NCBI GenBank assembly: GCA_015183035.1
Contig: JACZZP010000013.1
Location: 310,001 to 374,000, forward strand
Length of the DNA stretch: 64,000 nt
From: Meloidogyne chitwoodi
Taxonomy: Eukaryota; Nematoda; Chromadorea; Rhabditida; Meloidogynidae
Reading direction: 5' to 3'
The notes below the pieces were generated by a model. That model saw only the letters and a program-made list of their open reading frames with translations, searched no databases and was not told where the DNA came from. This document shows, piece after piece, positions 12,640 to 22,971 of the stretch; the first letter of the stretch is position 1, and each line of letters opens with the position of its first letter. The position numbers and the translations under genes were made by a program.

Positions 12640-13963
12640 TCACAATTCCATTCCTTGAGTTTCATCTGAAAAAAAAGTTTTTTATTTAGATTTTGGAGAT
12701 ATTTATTGAGTTCAAAATTCTTCCAAAAAAAGAAAGTGGGAGATCATCTAATCCTCAAGAAACTTTTGGAATGGTATTTAATGCAAAAATATCACTATCA
12801 AGCCTCGTGTTTCTCATCTTTATTTCTCCGTAAAGATCAAACAAGGGGTTTCTCTGAATTTTTTCTGGAGGGTTTTTCCCCCTATACCCAGAGAATTCAG
12901 GCTTACCTCCCCAATGAATTTAAAGACCTAAACCCAACAAAACATTTATAAAAAAAAGAAAAAAAACCTTCATAAAAATCAGAAATTGTTGAATCAGAAT
13001 CATCATTATCATCACATTCTGCTTCATCCATTCCACCACTTGCTGTACGCCTATCTAAAGCTTCCAAAACTTCTTCTGTTGCGTATTTACTTTAAAAAAG
13101 AATTTTTTATTTTTTTTAAATTTATTAAAAAAATACCGAACATATTCTGCACATTTTAATTTAAATTCTTCAGGTTTGTGTAAATATAGAGATGCTGCTT
13201 CTCCATTAAGTGGATCAGTTGGGTTAGGATAAGTGAGTAATTGAGGTAGAAATGATTCAAAAATGTTTGATAAATCTTAAAAAAATCGACAAGGAAAAGT
13301 TACCGAGGAACAGACGGGGAAGTGGGGGAAATTCAGAAAAAAATGAAAAACCTCCAAACATTTTTCTGAGTTCCACGGGGAGTCCAAGGGCTAAAGGTAT
13401 ACAAAAAATGTTTTAAAAAAACCATATAATGCTGTCCAACTTTGATTTATTACATCCAAACAAACAGTACCCGATGCCTCGTCAATGTTTGGATGATAAA
13501 TTTTATTCATGAAACCAATTGAAGGAGACTTGAGAAAAAAATAAATTAAAAAACCCAAAGATACACTTTAAGAATGATATAAAACCTTGAAAGGATATTT
13601 TTCTGGAAGATCAACTCTGACACGCCAAACACCACCTTCATATGCTGCTGAAATAAAAAATTTTTTAATACTTTTTTTAGCTCTACTTACTTCCTTTTGG
13701 ACCATAAAATTTTACCTAAAAATTTATTTATATTTTTTTATTTTTAAAAGAAAATAAACCAAAAATTCATTGAGTCCACCCGTAATAATTACTTCATGAT
13801 TTGCTTCAATTCTATAAATTAAATTTAAAAAATTAAACCTTCTTTATTTAATATTAAAATCAACTAACAATTTAATAACATCTGTATCCATCCTTCTTTT
13901 ACCTGAAATTCAAAAATTTAATTTAATAAAAATTTAAATTTAACCAGCACTCGGAGATGACAT
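12640..13963 (-). CDS. ubc-8: UBE2H-type ubiquitin-conjugating enzyme E2
   Basis: E2 enzyme carrying ubiquitin on a catalytic cysteine. From ATG at 13963: [52 protein letters not shown]. The HPN box is in [11 protein letters not shown] and the active-site Cys in [17 protein letters not shown]. Then [28 protein letters not shown] and [13 protein letters not shown]. The tail is acidic and serine-rich, ending [11 protein letters not shown], which mirrors the UBE2H C-terminus. The short last exon (12640-about 12666) splices at phase 1. The order and spacing of blocks are essentially full-length UBE2H. Confidence 0.95.
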
Positions 13964-14894
13964 TTTAAAATTGAATAAAATTAAAAGGTGTAAATGATAA
14001 AATAATCCAAGTACTGGGCACTTGTGTAAAAAAATCTGAAAAAATAATAAAATATATCAAAATTAAAGTTAAACACAAAGAAAACCGAATCAATAACAAT
14101 GTGACATAAAATTAATAATTAAATAAATTAAATTCTCGCTAATTTATATCTTACATATTTTTTGGCATTATGTTTTTTTAGATAGTTAAGGAAAAGAAAA
14201 AGAGAAAAAACATTAAATCCGAACTGTGCGTTGACTGTAAAGTTTAAATTTTTATTTTTTCTTTCTTTTTTTCAGGGCGATTTTGATTAGTGTTTTTTGT
14301 TTCGTGTCTTTTTATCTTTACTGTTTTTCTGTTACGTATTTTATACATTTGTTAATCGATTTTTGTTAAATTAGAGTATTTTATCTTTTCTCTTCTTTGT
14401 TATCCTCAAATTTGTTTAAGGATATAAATTTATATTTTTTGGGGTCTGAATTTCGAATCATAACTGTTTCAGTACATACATTTTTCTCAGATAATCTTTA
14501 GTCATCACATATTATGATGTGACAATTCTTTGACATCTGATACATCGTTAATAATTTTTTAATTTTAGAGCTTATGGCTGTTAAAACTTTATTTTTGTCT
14601 ACACATTCTTGCTAATGGATTATCTTGCGCAATAATCCACGAGAAGAGTACGATTGCAGCGTTTCCGAGCCATTTTAAGCAATCTGACTGCTTAATAGAT
14701 CTTGGTATATTTTCTTTAATATTAGGGCAATCGTGTTTAATTAGGAGACTTTCCTGTACTCCAAACAATGTCACAAACATTCCAAGGCCTTGAAAGGCTT
14801 AGAATCCATCCAAAATCCTTAGAAATAGGAGTTCAACTAATCTGTCTTTAAACACGATTGTTCTGAATGATCTCTTAATTCCAAATCATTTCAG
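13964..14894. other. Intergenic region, promoter side of UBE2H
   Basis: About 930 bp with no convincing exon. The left part should hold the UBE2H promoter; the right part leads into the decayed STAR/KH gene. Short open frames here (for example 14589-14780 minus) show no recognisable domain. Any missing 5' exons of the STAR gene would be expected here. Confidence 0.4.
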
Positions 14895-16391
14895 AGATTT
14901 CACGCGTTCGTTCTCAGTTTTTCCAATGCAATTTTGATGATGATCTTCCAAAATTGTTTGAGCTGGAGTCTCATAAGGACATTGTACTTTGCAGGTGAAG
15001 GTCTATGTGCCAAACAAGGAACAACCTGAGGTTATTTTAATTATTCTTCCTCCGACGATGATGAGGGTCAAGGAAGAAGTATTTACTGTGTTAAGTTCAT
15101 ATTTGAGTACTTTGGATTGACCTGAGGTTCTTTTCCTTGGTGTAGTTGATATTGAAGGTTCGAACCCTTCATGTTTTGTTGAAAAAGTAGTTGATGTTTT
15201 GTTGAACTTAACACTTAAGTGATTTTGTTTTACTTAAAAGTAACCATTCTTTTAAGTTAACTTTTAAGTTCAACTTCGTCGGGCATATACTTGATCCACT
15301 TGGAATGACTGCTAATCAATTGGAACATGAGACTTGATGCAAAATGATGGTTCGTGGACGTGGATCATTGCGCAATACTAAAAAGGTTTATAACTAGATT
15401 TTTCCCCTTTTTATTCAAAACTTGACTTTAAGGAAGAGGCGAATCGTGGAAAGCCAAATTGGGAGCATCTTGAAGACAACTTACACATTCTCATTCAATG
15501 TGAAGATACTGAGAAGTGCGCACGTTCTAATCTTGAAAAGGCTGTTGAACGTGTGAAAAAACTGCTTGTTCCGACGGTTTCATTTTCTAAAATAAGATCA
15601 GTTTAAATAATTACTTTTTTAGAACATTGGTATTGATGAACTTAAGCGCAAGCAGTTGATGGAATTTAGCATCATTAACGGTACTTATCGAACTGCGATT
15701 GAACTGGAGAATTCGCCAAGTTTGTTTTTTTATTTAAAGATATATGTTTTTTGGCCACAAGTCCTTGAGTTCTTGCTCTGGAGTTCAGAAACATAAGGGC
15801 CATTTTCTGGGCGGGACACTCAATCTTTTGGTCCTTGTTCATCTACTCTGAGAGTAGATCTTGGATTTTTGATCGACCTATACTTTTCCACTGATCTTGA
15901 TTTGGGTCATGTAACTTTCCATAAATTTTGCGGTTAGGTTTTCATGAAATATAAACCGACATCTCTGCTCGATTTGAAACCCAATCCGTGGTATTTTAGA
16001 GTGTCTCGACCCGAAATTTTTGCTCAACCCGTCACGAATGAATAAGGGAGAGAAAGTAAAAAGTTGGTAGCATATTGAGGGGAAGAGCAATAGTATCTTT
16101 CCTATTTAATTATACTCTTGAGTTTTTAATCAGTTAACCAAGCTCCAAGATTCCCCTTGACTTTTTAACTCTTGTGGATTTTGAATTTTTTTACCGAGCC
16201 CAAAGAAACCTAATGGCTTATTTCTGAATGAGAAATACAAATCTTGTCCCAGAACCAATCTATAAAACGTATTCAACTTATTCAAGTATTATCGTATTCT
16301 TTTAGGTATTACTCGTCTCATTCATTTGCCTACTTTGCCGCCACTGTTCTTTTCATCAGCAGCTACTCATCATTCACACAGCAACAACTAA
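14895..16391 (+). pseudogene. STAR/KH-domain RNA-binding gene (quaking/GLD-1/ASD-2 family), broken
   Basis: Exons read EISRVRSQFFQCNF, then [76 protein letters not shown] and LKRKQLMEFSIINGTYR. This is the QUA1-end/KH/QUA2 order of STAR proteins, which bind RNA and control splicing or translation. Two lesions are visible. An in-frame TGA at 15335-15337 replaces the glycine expected after HET in the KH core. A frame change lies near 14994, between DIVLC and KVYVP. The KH loop reads LDPLG where the family has GPRG. The upstream QUA1 exon and start codon are not found. A last exon with TRLIHLPTLPP ends at 16391. Best read as a recently decayed paralogue. Confidence 0.72.
15134..15186 (+). repeat. 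tRNA-like element, short
   Basis: CCTTGGTGTAGTTGATATTG and AAGGTTCGAACCCTTC with a shortened middle. It lies within an intron of the broken STAR gene. Confidence 0.5.
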
Positions 16392-17208
16392 TTATTTGGC
16401 TCATCTTTGCGCAACCCTAAAAGAATGATGAAGATGAATTTTTGCCTATTTATCATTTTTTAAAATTAATTGTTCTCTCCTTTAAAATAATTTAAGGTTA
16501 TATTTAATAGGCATTAAAGTTTAATTCAAAATATTTAAGCATAATAAATATTTTTTAAATTATTTGTTGTTTTGATATTTGTGTTTTAATCACATTTTTT
16601 ATCTTTATACTATTTAGTTATAATGCTTTTCTATATAATTTTTTCAGAATATCAGCTTCTTTCATTCTTGAATCCTTCGTTTTTTGGTACAACAGCTTTT
16701 GCACTTTTTGACTTACCTTGCTATTGGCATTTGTTTGTCCAGAGTCAGTTTGTTTTTGTTGTTTTTATATGTGTTTTAATCAATTTTATATTTATATTAT
16801 TTAATTATAATGCTTGTCCTATATAATTTTTTTAGAATATCTCATTTCTGTTTTTGGATCGTTCATTTTTGGTTTAAACGCTGTTCTTGGGTTATTTACA
16901 ATCGAATTTTCTTGTTTACAGCTTCGTTCTGCTTTTGAATTTACAATGAATCCTGAAGAAGAGCAACAAATTATTGACAATCAAGTTTGTTTAATAAAGT
17001 TTAAATTATTTAATGAGAATTTTTTTTGGCTGTGTATCTTCTGTTTTTCGTTTATATTCTGATTGTTTTCTATTGTGTTTGCTTTGTTTTATTTCTCTTC
17101 CTCTTTTTCCACAGAATGTATATTTTGTGAGATCTGCGCGTCTTTATGCATGTCCCCCTCCGCTTGTATTTTCTATTTTCTTTTGGCATTATTTTGGTCA
17201 AAAATTAA
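16392..17208. repeat. Non-coding region with imperfect direct duplication
   Basis: Two related blocks, about 16575-16720 and 16750-16890, share a T-rich stretch, TATAATGCTT, CTATATAATTTTTT and AGAATATC, so they look like a diverged tandem duplication. An exon-like piece at about 16921-16984 (ending MNPEEEQQIIDNQ) follows a TTTACAG acceptor but cannot be tied to a gene with confidence. Confidence 0.4.
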
Positions 17209-17391
17209 ATGAAAACTGAAATAAAAAATAAACAAAATTTGCCTAACGAATTGTTAGTCGAATTAATCCATTTCAGTCCTTTTAATATAAGATGGTTTAA
17301 AATTAGAATTTCTAAAATATTTGATCTTTTTTTCGTAAAATTTCGGCTGGAATGGTCAATTTATTTCGGTCGTGTAAGTGTTATGTTTTAA
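17209..17391 (+). CDS. F-box-like fragment, hypothetical
   Basis: A 60-residue open frame from ATG at 17209. Residues 9-30 (QNLPNELLVELIHF, then SPFNIRW) resemble the N-terminal F-box helix pattern LPNELLxEI found in expanded F-box-like families of plant-parasitic nematodes. F-box proteins recruit substrates to SCF ubiquitin ligases. No C-terminal substrate-binding region is visible, so this may be a first exon, a remnant, or chance. The neighbouring exon-like piece at 17616 could belong to it. Confidence 0.3.
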   Translation: MKTEIKNKQNLPNELLVELIHFSPFNIRWFKIRISKIFDLFFVKFRLEWSIYFGRVSVMF

Positions 17392-17615
17392 ATTTGATTT
17401 GTATTTATTATAATTTTTTGTGTTCTTTTAATTAAAATAATTTAATAAATAAATATTAAGAACAAACAAAACACACAAAATAACTGTGAGGAGATTATCG
17501 CACTTCTTATTGGCATAGAATTAAAGAATTTTAATTTCCGGGTCAAAGAAAATATTCATCTTTCTGTGCTCTTTGATGGCAAGATTTTTAACTCTTTTTT
17601 AAACTTTATTTTTAG

Positions 17616-18518
17616 GGATTTATGATCAATGCTTGGAGCTTGAGGATAACATTGTGCCATCCAAAGGCGAGGCTATACGAAACGTAAGTTTCAATTATTT
17701 ACTTTTTATTTTTCTTACTTTTTTGAATTTTGTAAAATTTGGTGTAAAAATAACAATTTGACTTTTACTCTGAGATTAATAAAATTATTATTTTACATCA
17801 TTCAAAATTTTGTTTAACTTTTATGAGAAGATTTTTCCTCTTAGATTTATAATAGTTCGCTTTTAAATATATAATTTATTATTTAAGATGTTGTCTGAAC
17901 CACCTAATCCTGGCGAATTTCCAGTAATGAGTGGCACAATCTGGCCTTCCCGTGAGCATAGTAGATTACTTGATAATTCTTCAGAAACAGTTTGTTGTTT
18001 ATATTTTTTAATTTATATCATCAAAAGGGATCGAGCCCAGAATCTACATGGAATAGTAGTTGTTTAGTTAATGTGAATCCTTTATTATTTGCTTTGAAGG
18101 GATCTAAGTATTGGGGTGTAGTATAAAATTACAATACTAAAAAAAAAGAATTAAATTTGATAAAAAAAAGACATGCTTAACAATATTTATGAAATATATT
18201 AAAATATCAAAACCTTCGAAAAATAAATCTTTTTTAGGTTCTTAATCGTTTTAAAAATAAGCGAAGAATTCTAACAGAATTGTTTTCGTTTATTCTAAAT
18301 ATTCTTGAGGAGATTGATTCGTCAGAAGAGTTGGTAAATTTAAACAAATTCTCGCAATGTTAGTTTTAATTTTTTTTAAATTTAGTTTAGAAATGAATTA
18401 ATTCTTATGAATTTGTATATAATCCTGAAAATGATAAGAAACAAAATTTTATTTTTTAGATGTCCTGACGTCTGTACGGAGTGTTATTAAACTTTGTGAG
18501 AATCCTTTAAGCAATTGA
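17616..18518 (+). CDS. Unrecognised multi-exon gene
   Basis: A chain of exon-like segments with good acceptors. They are 17616-17682 (YDQCLELEDNIVPSKGEAIR, then a GTAAGT donor), 17887-17991 (MLSEPPNPGEFPVMSGTIWP and EHSRLLDNSSE), about 18029-18115 (SSPESTWNSSCLVN), 18238-18332 (NRFKNKRRILTELFSFILN, EEIDSSEE) and 18461-18518 (SVRSVIKLCENPLSN, stop). Base composition is less AT-biased than the flanks, as in coding exons. I recognise no domain. It could be a separate gene or extra 5' exons of the MON1 gene just downstream; the stop at 18516-18518 favours a separate gene. Confidence 0.35.
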
Positions 18519-18761
18519 GTTGTCTTTGTTTTAAGAAAATGGCCAGCCAGTGCCTTAACTTTAAATAAATTTTAAAGTAAAATTGTTGTTACTTTTTGTT
18601 GAATTAAAATTGTAAAATTAAAATTGTAGTAAAATTAAATTGTAAAACCTATTTTATATGGTTATATTTGTCAAATTTAAAATCATATTTTCTAAGTTTT
18701 ACTCAATTGACCAATTTTTATTTATTTTCAACTTTTCCAATTTACTTTTTTAGTTTTTTCT

Positions 18762-21659
18762 ATGCAATATTGTAATGATAATGTATCAAATGATGAAGAT
18801 GATGATCAACAAAAATGTTTGTCACCAATATCTCCATTTGATGGTCAAATCTTAATATTAAGTGAATCTGGAAAACCAATTTTTTACAGGTTTATTTAAA
18901 ATAATAAAGATGTTTTGGATAAAGGCTTTGGCCTGTGAATCATTTTTTAATAATTTAATAAATGGCCAGAATTTTTGTGTGCGCGTATTCGCCAAATTTT
19001 TTTGAATTTTCTTAAAGATCAAAGTATCTTCCAATTTTTTGGGAGATTCCTTAAAGGTCGTATAGAATGTGGGAGAACATCTCGAACATGTTTAAGAGTT
19101 GAGAATGTAGTTAATGTGTTAAAGTATTTAAAAACGGTCCACAGAGTTAGGAGTGTCCAAAAGTTGCTTTTTTTGTGGAAAAAATATTCTTTAAATTTAA
19201 GAGTTTTTTTATTTTTAGTAAAGGCGATGAAGACGAAATTTGTGCATTTTTTGGAGTCATTTCTATTATTGTACAACGATATCATTCTTTGGGAAGTGAA
19301 GACGGAGTTTGTTTTTTGTATTTTTTAAATTTATTTTCTTATTTTTTAGAGAGATTCTCTTTTGAGTATACAAAGACGAGATTTATTTTTTCAATTTCTT
19401 TATAGAAGTCCTTTAATTCTTTGTTTGGTCTCTAAACAAGCTTGTAATTTGGCGATTCAGCTTGATACTATTTATAATCAGGTTTTCTTAATTTTTGTTC
19501 AAAAATTCTGAGAAAGTTTTTGGCCGAATTTCTGAACTTTATTTTGAATAGAATAGATTCAGTTTATTACAGAGTCAAATTAAAAAATAATTTTAACATT
19601 TATTTATCTGTCTATTAATTTTTTTGGCTGTTTAAACATTCATTTTCTCCCTTAAAAATTTTTATTTTTCAGATAATCTCAATGTTCTCGAGAAAAATGT
19701 TAAGAGAATATTATCAAAAACGAGGCTCTAATTTTGATATTCGAAGTCTTTTTGGTATTATTTTTTAAATTTAAATATTAAACTTTTTCTTTTTTTTTAT
19801 ATGGAATCGACAAACGAGTTGAAGCGTGTAAGAAAGGATTTAATGAAGATCCGGCGATTCTTTATGGTATAATTAATTTTTAAAGGGGAATTATTTGGGG
19901 TTTTTCTAGTAAATTAATTTAAATACATCGTACAAAATTTGTGTAAAAATATTTCTTTCAAACTCATTTTTTTGGTTAAAAATAAAACTGCTTTCCGTCA
20001 CTGGGGTTCGAACCTTCGTGTATAGATTTGATAAACTAGGCGTTTTCCAACTACACCAATCTGACTTTGGGAAGAAAGCTTTTTATATTAGGTTAAGAAT
20101 CACGCTAAATAATTTAAAAACAGAAAATATTATGGTTTTCTGACCTTTCTGTCCACTGACCATTTTGTCAGATTTAACTACTGACCCAATTTAAATTTTT
20201 TTATTTTCTAACAGGTTTTCGAATTCTTCCACTTTTACCAAATGATAGAGATTTTCTTGTACAAACAATGGGAAATATAATTAATGAAATTTGTCCAAAT
20301 GTGAGAGTTTTTATTCTTTTTTAAATTTTTAATTTTATTTATTTTTTTAACAGCAAAGGTTGTAGCTTTTGGACTTTTAATTGCTCATCGTCAATTGGTT
20401 GCCCTTGTTAGATTTAAAAGTTTAAATTTGGATGCTTCAGATTTTAATACTATTGTGGTTTGTTTATTTTTTGTTAAATTGGGTATAGTTGACAAAATGT
20501 TCAAAAATGCTTTTTTGAACGTTTTGAAAAATTTCAGTTTTTCTGTAGTTGAATTATTAAATTTAAAGTTTGAATAATTTTTTTTCTTTTAATTTTTAGA
20601 ATTTGATTGAATGTCATAAGGCTAATATGATACACAGCGATCATCAATTTCCTTTTTGTCTTCCTAAATTTGATCCAAAGTATTTTTTTAATTTTTTTAC
20701 GAGGACAAATTGTCCATTTTTTTATTAATAAATAATAATATTTTTTTCAGTCAATTCCTTTATGCTTATATTTCTTACCTTTGGGAAGGCACTGGGCCAT
20801 GTTTAATTTTGCTATCTATTACAAATTCTAATTATGAAAAATTGTCTCAAATACGCCCAACAATTGAAGAGTACATTTCTTCATATAAAAATAATTTGAG
20901 GCTAAAATCTTCACTTTCTAATCCTGAAGGTTTTTCTTTACAAGAGGTTTTTTCTTTTTTAATAATTTAAATTAATTTTTTTTTCAAATTTAAGAATGTT
21001 AAATGGGCAGAACAATTATGGCATTTTATTTATAAAAATACTGCAAACACACAGGTTTATTTTGCTTTAATTAAATTAAATAGCTTAAGATTTGTTTGCC
21101 TTTCTTTCTTTGAGGACCACGTCCATAAAATTAAAATAAATTTTCTTTTTAATTTTTAAAAAGGACCCAACACAAGTTTGTTGTTCAACACCAAAAAAAC
21201 CTTTCATTTCCTATCAAGAACTTTTATTATTATATAATGGTTATACTAAATTGGCTGATTTATTGAGGAAAAGTGGTGGAGGTATTAAAATGTATTTTTT
21301 GATTGGAGAACGTTATGTACTTTTTGCTTGGATTACTACGAGTTTTGAACTTTATTGTGAGGTTTTCTTACGATTTTTATTTTTAAAAGAGTTTATAAAT
21401 TTTGGAATTTTTTAAATAATTATTGGACAAAATGTCACGAGAAAAAATGTCATAAGGACAAAATGTCACCAAGACAAAATGTCATTAAGACAAAATTTCA
21501 TTTTAATTTTAAAAATTAAAAATTTATTTTTTAGGTACATTCTCTCCTTTTATAAATCAAAAAAAGGCAATGGAAATAGCTGAAAAGTTACTTCATGTTT
21601 TAAGAAAAGAAGAAAAACGTGTCCTTTTTAGTTCAAATCCTGCTGTTTTGTTCGAATAA
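18762..21659 (+). CDS. sand-1: MON1 (SAND-1), subunit of the Rab7 GEF
   Basis: With CCZ1 forms the exchange factor that replaces Rab5 by Rab7 on endosomes. The longin-type start is ILILSESGKPIFYR. Then come SKGDEDEICAFFGVIS, RSPLILCLVSKQACNLAIQL, FRILPLLPNDRDFLVQTMGN, AFGLLIAHRQLVALVRFKSL, FPFCLPKFDP, FLYAYISYLWEGTGPCLILL, VKWAEQLWHFIYKN and FISYQELLLLYNGYTKLA. The C-terminal longin block is MYFLIGERYVLFAWITTSFE, and the end is KEEKRVLFSSN. This is collinear with animal MON1. The chosen ATG follows a TTTTTTAG that may be a spliced-leader acceptor, and the N-terminus is short and acidic. One intron carries an antisense tRNA-like element. Family identity is very secure; the exact 5' end is less so. 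Confidence 0.92.
19991..20066 (-). repeat. tRNA-like element
   Basis: Minus-strand ATTGGTGTAGTTGGAAAACG and AGGTTCGAACCCCAG. MON1 intron, antisense. Confidence 0.6.
21424..21501. repeat. Short tandem ACAAAATGTCA array
   Basis: Four to five imperfect units of about 19 bp, each with (G)ACAAAATGTCA(Y), in a MON1 intron. The same motif recurs at 45.3 kb and 59.3 kb. Confidence 0.6.
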
Positions 21660-22155
21660 TGTGTATATATTTTAAAATATTTTTTTTAATTAGGGGAGGT
21701 GATGGTGATAAACGGACTTATATTTTGGAATTTTTATTTTTGAAAATTTTTAAATTAAGAGGAACTTTTTTTGGAGAAAATGTCCAAAAAATTAAAAAAA
21801 ATTTTTTTTAGTTTTGTTAAAAATGCATTTATTTTTATCATAATTTTGAATAAATATATTTGCTTTTTTAATTTATTTTTTAAAGTTATTTTTCTAATAC
21901 TTTTAATCATTTTATTTTTTCTTTTCAAGTGAATATATTTAATTAAATAGCTGATACTTGTGTGGGAAGCGTTGGTTAATTGGTAGCGTCCGTGACTATC
22001 AATTTTTCTACTCACAGGTTCGAATCCTTTCGATAGATTTTGCTTTTCTTGGTATTCATCTTTCATGTACTTGACTTTAAATTTTTCAAAAAATTCTTTT
22101 TAATGTTTTTTAATCAAAAAATACTAAAAAATATTTATTTTTAGATTATATAAAA
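21660..22155. other. Intergenic region between MON1 and TRAPPC1
   Basis: About 500 bp, AT-rich, with one tRNA-like element (21961-22037). A TTTTTAG at about 22139-22145, just upstream of the TRAPPC1 ATG, could be a spliced-leader acceptor. No gene seen. Confidence 0.4.
21961..22037 (+). repeat. tRNA-like element
   Basis: GTTGGTTAATTGGTAGCG (A-box-like) and AGGTTCGAATCC (B-box). Intergenic. Confidence 0.55.
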
Positions 22156-22624
22156 ATGACAATTTACAATTTTTATTTTTTTAATCGACGAGGAACTTGT
22201 TTAGCCTATAAAGAATGGTGTCGAGAAAAAAAATCGGGAATTTCTCAAGAAGAAGAATTTAAATTAGTTCATGGAATGTTACTTTCTCTACGCTCTTTTA
22301 CACGCAAATTGGCAACAAAAGCAGATCATTTACCTTTGGTACATTCTTACAAAACTTCTTTATATAAAATGAATTATATGGAGACTGCTACTGGACTTAA
22401 AATGGTTTTAAACGCTGATCCGGATGCTGTGGTTTATTTTTTAAATTTATTTTTTATTTTAAAAATATTTAAAGGCTATAGCAGAATTAATGCAATCAAT
22501 TTTTGTTGTTTTTGTTGAAACAGTTTTGAAGAATCCTTTTTTGGATACGACGAAACCTATTGACTCTGAACTCTTTTATAAAAGGCTTGATGAACTTGCA
22601 AGGTCACATTATTGTTTTACTTAA
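22156..22624 (+). CDS. trpp-1: TRAPPC1 (Bet5), TRAPP tethering-complex subunit
   Basis: Longin-fold core subunit of TRAPP, the Rab1/Ypt1 exchange factor at the Golgi. Exon 1 starts MTIYNFYFFNRRGTCLAY, then EWCREKKSGI, LVHGMLLSLRSFTRKL, LVHSYKTSLYKMNYMETATG and LKMVLNADPDAV. Exon 2 continues IAELMQSIFVVFVETVLKNP and ELFYKRLDELA. This matches TRAPPC1 from end to end (about 140 residues). A single phase-0 intron (about 22433-22474) is spliced. The gene follows MON1 on the same strand, another Rab-cascade gene, but 497 bp is long for a nematode operon spacer. Confidence 0.93.
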
Positions 22625-22971
22625 TTTTTATTAAAATATAAAAAATAAGTATATTTGAGTATAATGTTCGATAAGATCAATTTCTTAGGATTTAAGGGTA
22701 GAGGGACGTGCCTGATTCGAATGAATTTTTTGGGAGTAAATTCAGTTTCTGGAATTAAAAAAAAAAGATCGATTCAAACCCAGAGACCTCATAAAAAGCG
22801 ATTTGTGACCCAAACTTTGTAAAAATACGGCCGGGTCTGGTACTCAAAGGGAAAATAATTGGTAATCAATTAACTAAATTTCAAAGATTCAAACGAACAT
22901 TAAAAATTAATTTATAAAATTAATACCTTATTTAATAGAAAAAATAAAATAATAAATAACACAAATCTAAA
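22625..22971. other. Convergent intergenic region
   Basis: Lies between the ends of TRAPPC1 and the cereblon gene. A patch at about 22680-22860 is less AT-rich and includes GATTCAAACC, weakly like an antisense B-box, so it may be a decayed tRNA-like element. No coding exon recognised. Confidence 0.3.

Noticed and set aside
15335..15337. TGA as a recoded codon (selenocysteine or stop reassignment) in the KH gene
   Set aside because: A second frame-disrupting lesion lies upstream and no other gene in the window needs TGA decoded; loss of function is simpler.
18975..19328. 117-residue open frame overlapping a MON1 intron and exon
   Set aside because: It runs in another frame over the conserved MON1 exon at about 19219-19309 and shows no domain.
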